Part shown: positions 1-11,659 of the stretch, one piece after another | How the letters are laid out: the number at the start of each line of letters is the position of its first letter | How positions within the stretch are numbered: the stretch's first letter is position 1 | Origin: Tipula vernalis | Taxonomy: Eukaryota > Arthropoda > Insecta > Diptera > Tipulidae | Length of the DNA stretch: 64,000 nt | NCBI GenBank assembly: GCA_958295665.1 | Contig: OY282560.1 | Span: forward strand, 54,002,333-54,066,332 | Direction of reading: 5' to 3' | Program-made: the position numbers and the translations under genes | The notes under the pieces: generated by a model | Database searches by the model: none | What the model was told of the DNA's origin: nothing | The model's input: only the letters and a program-made list of their open reading frames with translations

Positions 1-2090
1 TTGATTTACCGACAAAAGTTGTTGATTTATACACAAAGTTGTTGGTTTACACATATAAAATGTTTGATTTACCAACAAAAATTGTTGATTGACCAACACA
101 AGTTGTTGATTTACCAGCATAAGTTGTTGATTGTAATTATTTTTGGAAAGTGTTGTGTGAGTCCGATTTGCTGGTATTTTTGCGCTCCTTCGAATCAAAG
201 TTGTTGATTTACCGACAAAAGTTGTTGATTTACACACAAAGTTGTTGGTTTACACATATAAAATATTTGATATACCAACAAAAGTTGTTGATTGACCAAC
301 ACAAGTTGTTGATTTACCAGCATAAGTTGTTGATTTAATTATTTTTGGAAAGTATTTTGTGATTTCGATTTGCTGGTATTTCTGCGCTCCTTCGAAGAAA
401 TGAAAAAAAATTTTAATTTTGCTTTAAAAATTGTTGATTTACCAACACAAGTTGTTGATTTACTCAGAAAAATTGTTGATTTATCATCAAATTTTGTTGA
501 TTGTAATTATTTTTGGAAAGTGTGGTGTGAGTTCGATTTGCTGGTATTTTTGCGCTCCTTCGAATCAAAGCTGTTGATTTACCAACAAAAGCTGTTGATT
601 TACACTCAAAATTTTGTTGATTTACACACAAAAGTTGTTGATTTACAGACAAAAAAATGTTGATTTACATAAAAAGTTTTTGGTTTACACACATAAAATG
701 TTTGATTTACCAAAAAAAGTGGTTGAATTACCAACAAAAGTTATTGATTTACACTTAAATGTTGTTGATTTACACTCAAAAATTTGTTGATTTACCACCA
801 AAAAAGGTTGATTTACCAACACAAGTTGTTGATTTACTCACAAAAATTGTTGATTTAACATCAAATTTTGTTGATTGCAATAATTTTTGGAAAGTGTTGT
901 GCGAGTCCGATTTGCTGGAATTTTTGCGCTCCTTCGAATCAAATTTGTTGATTTACCGACAAAAGTTGTTGATTTAAACACAAAGTTGTTGGTTTACACA
1001 TATAAAATGTTTGATTTACCAACAAAAGTTGTTGATTGACCAACACAAGTTGTTGATTTACTCACAAAAATTGTTGATTTAACATCAAATTTTGTTGATT
1101 GTAATTATTTTTGGAAAGTGTTGTGTGAGTCCGATTGGTATTTTTGCGCTCCTTCGAATTAATGTTGTTGATTTACACACAAAGTTGTTGGTTTATACAT
1201 ACAATAAGGTTTGATATACCAACAAAAGTTGTTGATTGACTAACACAAATTGTTGATTTACCAGCATAAGTTGTTGATTTAATTATTTTTGGAAAGTATT
1301 GTGTGATTTCGATTTGCTGGTATCTCTGCGCTCCTTCGAAGATATGAAATAAATTTTTAATATTACTTCAAAAATTGTTGACTAGCCAACACAAGTTGTT
1401 GATTTATTAACATAAGTTGTTGATTTGCAAACAAAACTTTTGGTTTACACACATAAAATATATGATTTACCAACATAAGTTGTTGATTTACCAACAAAAG
1501 TTGTTGATTTATCAACAACAGTTGTTGATTTACACTTAAAAGTTGTTGATTTACACTCAAAAATTTGTTGATTTACTAACACAAGTTGTTGATTTACTCA
1601 CAAAAATTGTTGATTTAACATCAAATTTTGTTGATTGTAATTATTTTTGAAAAGTGTTGTGTGAGTCCGATTTGCTGGTATTTTTGCGCTCCTTCGAATC
1701 AAAGTTGTTGATTTACCGACAAAAGTTGTTGATTTACACACAAAGTTGTTGGTTAAAACATATAAAATGTTTGATTTACCAACAAAAGTTGTTGATTTAC
1801 ACTTAAAGTTATTGATTTACACTTAAAAGTTGCTGATTTACCAACACAAGTTGTTGATTTACCAACACAAGTTGTTGACTTACCAACATAAGTTTTTGAT
1901 TTACCAATAAAAGTGGTTGTTTTACACATAAAAGTTGTTGATTTAATAAAACCATGTTGATTTATCATCAAATTTTGTTGAATTTAATTATTTTTGGAAA
2001 GTATTGTGTGAATTCGATTTGCTGGTATTTTTGCGCTCCTTCGAAGTAATGAAATAAATTTTTAATTTTACTTCAAAAATTATTGATTTG
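1..2090. repeat. Compound minisatellite, ~20-bp units with a recurrent spacer
   Basis: The basic unit is about 20 bp, close to gttgatttaccaacaaaagt, repeated with many single-base variants. Each unit contains ttgttg and caacaa six bases apart, so single strands can form short hairpins. The array is broken eight times by a conserved ~55-bp spacer (ggaaagtgttgtgtgag... to cgctccttcgaa) beginning near 145, 347, 515, 889, 1113, 1291, 1648 and 1996. Spacing between spacers ranges from 168 to 374 bp because the number of 20-bp units varies. The left end lies outside the window. Open frames through it are low-complexity artefacts. Confidence 0.9.
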
Positions 2091-3540
2091 CCAACAATAT
2101 TTTTTATTTTAATTATTGTTGTAAAATATAACTTATTATTTAATTTCCTGTGATTTATTTATTCCAAATTTCGCTCCTTTAATAAAATTGTGATTATTAA
2201 TTTGCCTTTAAAACCGTAAAATCTGCAATAATTTAGAAACTTTTGTTTTTAATTTTAACTGTTACTGGCAAAATTTGGATTTATTTAACTTAATTAAACA
2301 TTAATACATACATACCTTTTAAGGTCGATTACGTAAACTATAGCTAGATGGTGGACCATGTTTTGTATAGACAACATTTTTTAAAGTGTTAAGACCCTAG
2401 GACTTTAATTTTGTATTCTCCGCTTTCTGTGCAGTTTAATAAAATAAAATTATGCCTGATGACGCGAAACTCTAGACAAACATCTATTTAATATTGTCGC
2501 GGTTTTCTTCGACTTTTCCGCTATTAGCTATTTAAGTTGGGTACAATACAATACAATTTATATTTTCGAAAGTTTATTGAATAATTACACAGCCCTCTCA
2601 TAAAATATTTATGAAAGAACGAAATTTTACTATTCATTACGTTTCCAGAAAAAAATTGATTGCTCGTATTCTTTTGTGAAATTTAACTTCCGTGCACCAC
2701 GAAACCAAAAAGAAAAAAAAAATTCCAAACCAAAGGTAAAACAGATATTACATATTATAACAGGTAAAAGGTTACAAAATATATTACAATATCAACAACC
2801 CGTTTAGTCGTTACGTTTATTTTCTTCTTCTTAGGTTATTTTCTGCCACAAACACATACGTACGAATATATTTATTCATCGAAGTTCCTTTCGATATATG
2901 TATTAATATATGGACGTATGTACCTTGGATAAGAACATCGATAAGATACGAGTATATAAAATACAAAATTCTTGTACATTTCATGTTTAAATATTGATTT
3001 TTAATATAAATATCTAAAAACGAGATCCATTTTCACCAAACCAAAAATTTATTCATTTTCCACTATAAACTGTACCCCACCTTATACCTTATATGAGGAT
3101 ACCTTGGTTTTAGATATCTTTTCTCTTATATCGTTGCTTTAAAAATTTATAATAATTGAATAAGAAACGATTGAAATAATATTTTCAATGTTACTGGAAC
3201 ATAAATATAATTTCAAACGTGTTTGTGTGTGTGTTGTGTGTATAGCTTGGTCTCGGATGGTTTTTTTCGGTCAAGAAACCCAAATAAAAAACCAAACATT
3301 TTTTTTTTCGTTTTTGTTAGATAAATTTTTAATGTTGGTTCATATAATTATGATTAGAATTTAATTGATTTGATGACAGTTCATTGAAAAAACATAAACA
3401 GTTTAATTATTTATGGTAGTTTTTGTAAGGGGCGGAATATTAATGAAAGATCCTTATTAGTTGGGGTTGTTTAAAATGGAATGCGGTTAATCCCATACCG
3501 ATGCGAGTTATATTCAGAATTGAAAATAAATTATTGGACC
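2091..3540. other. A+T-rich non-coding DNA
   Basis: No coding pattern or element ends seen. It contains homopolymer A and T runs and a short TG-rich microsatellite near 3222-3241. It ends where BEL/Pao coding sequence begins abruptly at about 3541. Confidence 0.6.
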
Positions 3541-4920
3541 TACTAATTATATCCTACAAGCCTAGTTTCTTGAATACCAACATCTTTCAAACAGCGGATA
3601 GCCAGAAATGCTGCTGAGGCAGTGCCATACGTAAGCGTCTTCAATTGATATGTGATTGGCTGCTGATGTGAACTCGGGCGCCATAAGATATTTTGATGTT
3701 CTCGATCATTGCTGTCTACCCACACCTGCCTATACATTTTTTCAATATCTCCACAAAAGACGAACTAGTGTTGTCGAAACCTTAGCAGCATATTGAGGAG
3801 CGATGGCTGTACCGTGGGACCTACCATTTAATCATCATTTAGCGAAAGCCCTGTAGACGATTTTGTGGATGCGTCAAAGACTACTCGCAATTTTGTTGTC
3901 GTACTGCTGGCCTTTAAAACTCCATGATGCGGCAAGTAGTATATAGATAATTTATTATGGCCTTGCACTTGTTCCATGTGTCCAAGCGTCTCCGCCATGA
4001 ATGCTCTATACAGTTTTCCGAACTCCTGGTCACGTTCGAATCTCCTCTCCATTGACTTTAAACGGTTTAGAGCAGCGTTGTATGACGTTCCGATCACAAT
4101 GCCGGATTGCTTGAATGGTAGCTTTACTATAAATTTCTTATCTCTACCGATTTTTGTAGTTGTTCGAAATAATTATTAGCACTGCTGTTCTTCGGCTGTT
4201 TCTCTTATATGTTTTGGAAGCTCTTCTACTTCCCAGAACTTGCGTAGAGATCTGTCGATATCTAGAAGCACATTGACATTTTTAGTTACATCCGTACCTT
4301 GCTCCTTGTCGGCAATTCTTCCGGCCACTATCCATCCAAAAATTGTTCGAACCGCAGTCAATCCATTTGCTAACTTAATACTCTCTGATTGCAATGCTTC
4401 AAAAAATTTGTCCACTCCTAAAAGCACGTCGATTTGGCCTCGTTTGTTTAAAGTTGGATCAGCGAGCTGCAACTGATTCAGGATTTGAAAATCCGCTACT
4501 GATAAATTGATGAATGCTTGTGTTTTTAATGCAGGTTTATGATCCACAGACGCCATCATCAGCTCTACGGACCCTCTGGTTTCACTCATGCCAGCTTCAC
4601 CAAGTCCCTTCATAAGAACCCGTGCACTTTTTCGTTTGAGATTTAAATCTCGCATGCAGACCTCGGATATAAAGTATGCCTGTGATGCCGAATCCAAAAG
4701 TGCCCAGGTATGTTTGACAACAGCCGTTGCCGTCTTTGATTTTGATCAATGCAGTCGGAAGTATTCCTTGTGATGTTACTGGGCTCACGGTATACGTTTC
4801 AATTTCGGTGTCTCCCTTTTCTGTCACTTCCTTATTGGTTGCTATGTCAACTTTATGAACCCTTGAATTTGCTTGTTCAAAAACGTTAGAACCCTTTGAA
4901 TCATCTGATGATCCATGCAA
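3541..4920 (-). pseudogene. BEL/Pao pol fragment: A17 protease and first part of reverse transcriptase
   Basis: Broken coding sequence of a BEL/Pao retrotransposon polyprotein. From 4920 down to 4176 it matches the Pao aspartic-peptidase region (LLGVDKFFEAL, FGWIVAGRIAD, DIDRSLRKFWEVEELP), in two overlapping frames, so at least one frameshift is present. From 4097 to 3828 comes the RT entry region (ERRFERDQEFGKLYRAF, YYLPHHGVLKASS, LRVVFDAS) and at 3737-3543 the next RT block (MYRQVWVDSNDREHQNILWR). The VDD catalytic box, RNase H and integrase are absent: similarity stops at about 3541. This is a 5'-proximal fragment, cut off inside RT and non-functional. Gag lies immediately upstream on the same strand (4926-5958). 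Confidence 0.85.
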
Positions 4921-4925
4921 TGATG

Positions 4926-5958
4926 TATGATGTCTTCTGTGGCAGTATCGGCATCTATCTTTGGATCAGCACTCTTGCACTCTGTGCCCTCCATTTAGAC
5001 AATTGAAACACCTGCTGTTTTTTCGTATTGCATCTGACTTGTCAGTCGGTGACATGCCCTTGTAGCTCTCGCATTCGTATACTCTGTGCCCATATTTCTT
5101 ACATATTGGGCATTGGTATTCCAACGATGTTTCAACTGGATATGCTCGTTCAACTGGTCGACTCGGCGTGATCTTCTTCATATAGCCCTTTATGGATTCG
5201 ACCATGTCTATGCGTTTTCCCAGGAATGTAAACAATTCATCGATTGTGCAAAAGTCTTTCTCCGCTGTCTCCTGGGCCCAGAGAGATTTGGTTTCGTTGT
5301 CTAATTTAATTAAAGCTATATAAATCAGCCAATGATCTCGTTTTTCGGCGTTTGGACCTAGCGCTTTAAGCCCTCCAATCGATTCATCTAGAGCATCAGT
5401 TAATTTCCTGATGTTATCGGCATTTGGTTGGATTATGCTGGGTTGGTCCATATAGTTTTTAATGAAAGCGTTGACTGTGTAACGCTTTCGGTCATATCGC
5501 TGTATTAACCTTTGGAATGCTTCATTATAGTTAGCATCCGTGATTGCAAAATGTCGAATGAGCGATGCTGCTTCTCCCTCTATTGCACCTTTGAGGTACT
5601 GAAACTTCTGTGCAGCCGTCAAATTATTTCGCTCGTGAATCGTAGAACTATAAATATCGAAGAATGATTGCTATGCATCTTCGGCGGACGGACATCAACG
5701 TTTTGTTGATGCGTGGTATTCTTATTATTCTCCAGGTTTTGTGTAGCAATGCTGCGGTTGCGAATTTCAGAGTTTAGAGTCTAAATCGAACATCTCCCTT
5801 TCAATATTTTGCAATTCACTTAAAAGCTTCTATTGTGCTCGTTCTTGTTTCACATACATCTCATCCAAGCTAGTGCTCTCCATGTTGCTTCTTACATACT
5901 TGAGTAATTTGGTCATTGATCCCTTCGCAGTGGATCTTTGCCTTTTCAAGCTGTCCAT
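4926..5958 (-). pseudogene. BEL/Pao gag
   Basis: Gag of the same BEL/Pao copy. The likely start is ATG at 5958 or the downstream ATG at 5916 (MTKLLKYVRSN), which matches the start of the second BEL gag in this window (MTKLLNYVSEL at 61322). The core (5622-4966) has the DUF1759-type pattern: AQKFQYLKGAIEGEAASLI, then RYDRKRYTVNAFIKNYMDQP. It is followed by two Cys-His knuckles (CPICKKYGHRVYEC and CFNCLNGGHRVQEC). Stops and frameshifts between about 5830 and 5622 break the frame. Gag would package the element RNA in cytoplasmic particles; this copy cannot do so intact. Confidence 0.85.
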
Positions 5959-6082
5959 TTTCAGCAGCTCTACGATTTTCTGATCTCGTATCTCGTTTAA
6001 TTTATAGATGTGGACTATTGTGGTTATTCTGCACGATGCTGTTGATAATCCAAATTCTCCCCAGAATAACCAGTACATGTAT

Positions 6083-6101
6083 GTCCCTGTTTCGGCGCCA
6101 A
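6083..6101 (-). promoter_or_regulatory. Primer-binding site of the BEL/Pao element and LTR boundary
   Basis: On the minus strand the sequence ...aaaaaca is followed by ttggcgccgaaacagggac, placed just before gag. This is the expected position of a tRNA primer-binding site, and it resembles the tRNA-Lys-type PBS (tggcgcc...aacagggac). The LTR should therefore end at 6102 and extend to higher coordinates. I could not fix its other end because no second LTR is present to compare. Confidence 0.65.
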
Positions 6102-9066
6102 TGTTTTTGTATGGATACCTTCCTGCTTCGGGCACTTATTACCAAAATACGTTTGTTGATGATCCCGTATTTTGGCACTTGATGTTATCTCCAGTGCCTT
6201 ATTGTATCCCTCTATTATTTTATTTTCCCTTTATTAATGTCTATATACGTAATTTTGTTCGATAACTCACTTAGACCTCAAACATATTTTATTTTGTTTT
6301 ATTTTACTGGCAAATTTGGTGGCTTGCTATTATCATTAAAATAATGCGATTGGCCACATCTAACATAAACTAGCTTAATTACTAGATCCGTACAAATAGT
6401 CTTAATTCCAATATATTGTTGTGTTGTGTTTCCCTTCTCGTCAACAATCGGGTTTTTGTCATACTTATTAACACGTTATATTACCATGTCATTTTCGTTG
6501 AATGAGCATTTCAGAATGGGGGAGAGATTGGGACCGATTTGGGATTTGAGATAAACTGATTATCAAAATACTGTCAAATATAATCTTATTTTAAAATATT
6601 TTATTATTTGAGTATGCCCAGCTTTGATTTATTCTTTGATATGTTCAGGGGAATTTCTCTCCAAAGCCTTTTTGAGAAGTTAATCACAAGCATATTACAG
6701 ATTACTTAATGAACCTTAGTAAATTAGCGCTCTTCCAATGGTGACCCTACACAGTAATATGGTGATGAGAACGGGCAGACCGCCAGACAGATTACAGTTT
6801 CGTACACTCAAATGAATAAATATCATATGGTACGATAAACACGCTCAAAAAATTCCCCACTCCTTAACTTATTAAATTTTTTTAGGAAAAATTGAAAATT
6901 TACAGATCCCATTAAAAGTAAAAATAATCGCGCGCGCCAAGTAAATAAATTTTCCGTTGTTGTTCCATTAAATTATCATCCCGCATATGTACATGACAAT
7001 ATTTTGACTTTTATCGTGTTGTATTTTGTGCTTCTTATACAGCTATTTATGTACGATATAAGTAATAAAATGATTTTCTTTTATTATTTTCATCTTATGT
7101 CATTTTAATTTGATAATTATTTTATATTTTCAATACTAATAAAAAGGATTTTATGTATTATGTTAACACATACAAATACACCCACACCCAAACAAAAAGA
7201 AGGATATTTAATAAGGAAATATCATATCCATATATGTAATACTGTCTTACGCTAAATTCATCAAGATACGTAAACATTTATGTACGAATGTATAATACAG
7301 AGATATATAAGAAACAAATAACGACACATTCCTCATTCCAAGTTGTTGCTCCATTCTTAAATCTTTTTGTTCGATTCTTATGTTCCAAAAAAAAAAAAAA
7401 ATTGTAAGATGTTTTTTATGTCTTGAAGATTTTATAAAATAATTTGCTTTTTGTGAGTTTGTATACATATAGTATACGAGAGCACCTAATATCACACTTG
7501 ATCATGAATAAATATTAACTTTATATGTACATGTTTGAGCAAGTAAGAGATTACATGCATTTTAAACTTATAAACTTGCATATAACCTTTCGACGTCTCG
7601 TATCATTACAACGTATTATGTATAATAGAGGGTTTTGTATATTGTAACTCTTTCTTATTCTGATGAAATTGATAGAACATATCTTCCTATTCTGCATTAT
7701 ATGTATACGTTTTGTATTTGGATACGTAAACGAACGATAGATTTCGGTTAAATCACTTTAATTAAATTTTCGAAGTTCAAAATTCAATTTTCACAGTCAT
7801 TATTTTATGGTATGTTAGAGATCAGTGTAAATCAGTTATTGATAAACAATTTTCCGCGAAACATAGATATTCATGTGCCAGCCTAGTAATCACCTGAATA
7901 AATAATCCGTTTGGGTAACAAGCAGACAACAGAATTTCCCGCCGACCAATTAACTGAATGACGTTACTTGGACAATTCCGGTATCATTCAAGAAATTTAT
8001 TGATCAAAATTTATTAATATCCCACTTTTTAGCAAGCCACATTAAACGTTCCGTTACTGACTGTTTGCAAAACCCTGCACTTTGGTACTCGTGTAAATCC
8101 CTGTTTCGTATATACACAACATTTTGAAAACACAATGATTATTATTTGATTCATTGCATTCAGTTTCTATTTGGTAACGGATTATGTAGATATTTTTTAG
8201 CAAACTCAACATAAAACAATTACAAAGTATTTACAATGAACTGAAAAAAAAACAAATGAAAAACTCATAAAAAAAAAGATGAAAAAATAGAAAATTGTTT
8301 ATACAAAAAAAAAAAAAAAACAAAAAAAAACTGCTCATCTGAGGAGATTTTTTACTGTACCATTATTGTTTTTGTATTTTCCCTTTAAATATGAAAATCT
8401 TGACTGCAATATCTGCACCGTATACACATAACGCTTTTTGTAGTTTAAGTTGTAAAATGTAATCTTTCGATTGGAAGGAAGAATTTTTAATCAGACCACT
8501 GAAATTCAGAATCTGACTTGTCATTTTTTTTTTTCATCCAAAATTTACGTATAAAATGAATACACTTATAATATAAATATAATTCCGTACGAATTTTTTA
8601 TAAATTTTATATTAGTATAACTAATAACCAAATGTTATAAAATATGGTATAAGATTTATATTACTTCATATAAATATTTTGATAGGTCACTGGTATAAAT
8701 TTAACACTCCAACGTATAAATATCTGTATAGACTACAAAATATAAAGTTTATCCATTAAATGTTAATTTCTGTTTATAAGGGATTAGTATTAAATTTATA
8801 TAAATCTCAATCTGGTTATCGTATAAAATTTAGTTGCTTTAGTATAGAAATTTGGAAATTCTATATGCTAGAATTGAACTCAGTTTTCAATACTGATGAA
8901 ATTTAAGATACATTTTTGTCACATAAATAAAACAATTTTAGTTTATTTTATAAAATCAATGTATTTATCAAAATCATATTATTTTTTTAAGTGTCATGTT
9001 TATTTAATTTTACTTACAAAAGTGTACGTGTTAAGTGTGCTTAGATTAAATTAAGTGTAAAGTAAT
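6102..9066. other. LTR remainder plus A+T-rich non-coding DNA
   Basis: The first few hundred bases should be the 5' LTR of the BEL/Pao fragment. The rest is A+T rich with homopolymer runs (for example A runs near 7387 and 8306). A stretch at about 8550-8860 has roughly a dozen TATAAA-like motifs every 20-40 bases. No coding pattern was recognised. The open frame at 7247-7495 has no recognisable similarity or typical codon use. Confidence 0.5.
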
Positions 9067-9241
9067 TTAAATGCTACTATTTAATATAATATATAATTTG
9101 TTTGTTTCACGTGACACGGCAGTGTCGTAACTTCTGTTGAATTTAAAATGTTTCAAATATAATTTATTTAGTATTGACTGTGCCATAGCTTGTATCTCAT
9201 ATGCATTATGAAATTCGTCAAACGTGACAACTAAATACTTT
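9067..9241 (-). pseudogene. C-terminal end of the zinc-finger transposase-like gene (main body at 17512-19733)
   Basis: Reading from 9241 downwards, 57 codons stay open to a TAA at 9067-9069 and begin KYLVVTFDEFHNAYEIQ. The first residues, encoded by the 18-bp repeat at 9225-9242, are the same as the last in-frame residues of the main body (LSEKYLVV, ending at 17494). The reading frame therefore continues exactly across the 9243-17493 insertion. The FDEFHNAYEI pattern fits the terminal segment of this transposase-like family, where a (F)xxHxxAYxV motif is typical. The link to the main body is an inference from frame and pattern. Confidence 0.7.
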
Positions 9242-9242
9242 T
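9225..9242. repeat. 18-bp direct repeat, left copy; probable target-site duplication
   Basis: The sequence tgacaactaaatactttt is present here and again, identically, at 17494-17511. The bases on both sides differ at once. The two copies bracket 8,251 bp (9243-17493). Fusing the flanks at one copy restores a continuous coding frame on the minus strand, so this looks like a duplication created by an insertion. Confidence 0.75.
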
Positions 9243-9262
9243 GATTGATTGATTGATTGATT
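9243..9262. repeat. (GATT)n microsatellite at the edge of the composite insertion
   Basis: About five copies of gatt lie directly against the 18-bp duplication. A short microsatellite tail next to a long target duplication is what the 3' end of some LINEs looks like. If so, the LINE would run on the minus strand with a (TCAA)n tail. No LINE coding sequence was recognised next to it. Confidence 0.55.
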
Positions 9263-9263
9263 A

Positions 9264-9842
9264 CGATGTACGATCAAGCATTAAGCAAGTCTCCCGTATT
9301 ATAAATGCGAATACCACACCACTCTATACCCATGTTACACAACACGACACCATTCTTCATGAAGCCAAACCCCGTAAAGAAAGGCACCACATCGATAACC
9401 ACATAAGTCTAAAGTTGTGATATCCGCCCCTGGCCAGGCCGCCGTCGTACACCTTTTTACATATAACAAGATCGAGGGATGGGAAAGGAATGTTAGCAAC
9501 AAAGACTCAACCCGGTTCCAGACACCTAAGTAGTTGATAGTTAGTAAATTTGTTAGTAATATATTTTTTAGTAGTTTATAGACACAACAAGACAATACAT
9601 TTTTTTTAAAGTTCATCTACTGCTCCAACAACCTGTAAGAAGCAACCTGTAAAGAAGACACAATGACAACACAAATTTCCTGGTACCGCAAACTCTTTTT
9701 TCTGAAAAGCTGTAAACAACTATTATTATTCCCCTCCAACATTTTTTCCATCGGCGGTTGTGAGGGGGGGGGGCGAGATTTCGTTCCATCATCATGTTCC
9801 CATGCGGTCACCCAAATTTGTACTAACTGTAGGTAGTGTTGC
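9264..9842. other. Non-coding stretch
   Basis: No recognisable gene. It contains a run of ten G near 9764-9773 and T-rich tracts. The minus-strand open frames at 9335-9616 and 9613-9811 have no recognisable protein pattern. Confidence 0.4.
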
Positions 9843-10130
9843 TTGACGTTGTTGTTGAAATCGTTGTGTCTCTGCTATTATATGGTGGTTTGCTTTGACA
9901 TTGATACGAATGGGGAACCAATGTTTGGGCTTATACAACTTATTATTAAGGATATTGAAAAGTTTTATGTTAGTTTACAATTTGTTGAGAGATTTTATTT
10001 TAGTACTCACTACTTTGCATATACGGTTGAATTGCAAAACACATTTTTTGTATATGACATAGATTCACTAAAATGTAATCACACTTCTTACATAAGTAAG
10101 GCTGCTAACGGTCAACATTTTATAATTTAG
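9843..10130 (+). pseudogene. Second, divergent C-terminus of a zinc-finger transposase-like protein
   Basis: A 95-codon open stretch (track start at 9843; no true N-terminus). From about residue 22 it reads NGEPMFGLIQLIIKDIEKFY, then ERFYFSTHYFAYTVELQ and DIDSLKCNHTSYISKAANGQ. The spacing matches the end of the minus-strand gene: FYEIKFIILENEDIVFLSEK, then FDEFHNAYEIQ, then a terminal YD/Y-I segment. The two are too different to be recent duplicates. It lies on the opposite strand and inside the block that interrupts that gene, so it comes from a different element of the same broad kind. Upstream coding exons were not found. Confidence 0.55.
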
Positions 10131-11645
10131 GACTATCAAGTTAATACATTCAATTATTTTAAATGTTACCGTAAAAATTAGATTAGTCATTTGAGACGAA
10201 GATGAATTACTATAATGGTGTTTACCGGAACAGAAACCAACAAAAGCAACAAATATGTACGCATTTAACCTAAACTTAAGACAGTAGAAATAAACACTAT
10301 TTACCATTACTACAAATGACTTTTTATTGTGCAAGCAGAAAATCAGTTACTCTCGTACAAGGCTTTTATAACAAAATCATTGGTTGTGACAACTAATTTT
10401 CAGTAGACGCAACAAAATTTTGCTAAAATTCTGAACACAGGAACGATCTTCTAGTTCGCACGATCGATTTTTCAATTGGAAATACTAATATTAAGGTTAC
10501 CGAAACTTTTTATTAGTTAGCACAACCAAAAATGGGTTTATAACAATCATTAATCAATTTATATCAACCTCAAATTATTAGTATCGGAACAATATGATCT
10601 CATTTACTACAACTGCTTAATTCGGTAGGCAAAAAATTCGGTTGCCGCAAACAAAGTGTTCTCTCTGTGAATAAGCATTTCATTTTTAGCATTAAGATAA
10701 ATTAATAAATTTTAGTCAGTTCTTATCTTAACTTCGTAAAGAAAACATTTACAAATTGTAAAATAAAATTGTTAATATAAATAAATCGATTTTTTTTCAT
10801 GACCTCACGTGTTCGAACTCATAATTCGGATACATTGAAACACGACTACTTGGAAAAAAGTGTCCATTCTCTTCGGTACAATGCACAGCTTTCTGGAATC
10901 TGCGTTCCGTGCGCTTTTCTCAAAGCGGTAATTTAATTAGATAGTTACGCTAATCAAATAAAAGGCTTGTGGTAGGCTTAACACTCTTTTAAAATATGTA
11001 AAACTATTAAATTTGCTACAAAAAAAAAATTTTCAAATTTTACTTACAGAAATAATTTCAACATGAATAAACATGGCGTCATTTGCATCACAATTTTTTT
11101 TTTTATTGTTTAAATTTATCTGTAGATTATTTGTCACCATTTGCACGGACAATTATTGCACAAAAAAGTCAATTATAATATTAAAACAAATTACCACTAT
11201 TGTTAATTATTAAATATGCGTATTCACATAAATTCACACGATACCAATGCACACACCACACAATCAAAATCACTACTAAAATGACATTTCAATAAAACAA
11301 AACCGATTTAATATTGAAAAAAGGCCGGTTTTACGTAACACCAATATTTTATACTAGAGGACATTTCATGTAAAATCCGTATATATTTTTAACGGTTTGT
11401 GTATCGGGTGATTAACAAAATTCATATTTTACATGAAATAGCCTTACATTTATGTATTAATTTTTGTTATGACCTATAGGGTGATACATTTTTTTTTTTT
11501 CAAAGCAAAAATTAATTGTACAAATTGGACAAATTTAGGCTTCCCTCTATTCATAAATCTGTAAATCTTTAATCGTGATATTAACAAGTGTGGTGATTAG
11601 GGAACTTTAAAAAAATTTAAATTTCTCAAAATTAAAAAAAAAAAA
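10131..11645. other. A+T-rich non-coding DNA with a 14-bp inverted repeat
   Basis: No gene recognised. The inverted pair atttcatgtaaaat (11363-11376) and attttacatgaaat (11426-11439) is perfect, with a 49-base loop. It lies about 220 bases upstream of the BEL gag remnant and could belong to that element's LTR or leader. No LTR boundary or primer site was settled. Confidence 0.4.
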
Positions 11646-11659
11646 ATGAATAACTTTGT

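Noticed and set aside
1..2090. Array resembles alternating repeats and spacers as in CRISPR, and contains open frames on both strands (1-207, 370-663, 1363-1560, 1753-1971)
   Set aside because: It is the ~55-bp spacer that is constant and the repeat number that varies; the DNA is eukaryotic; the frames translate only to KLLIYQQ-type low-complexity peptides.
7247..7495. Minus-strand 82-codon open frame
   Set aside because: Low complexity in A+T-rich DNA, no family pattern, no neighbouring gene signals.
9335..9811. Minus-strand open frames between the GATT repeat and 9843
   Set aside because: No domain or LINE-type residues could be recognised, so they do not support a LINE identity for the composite insertion.
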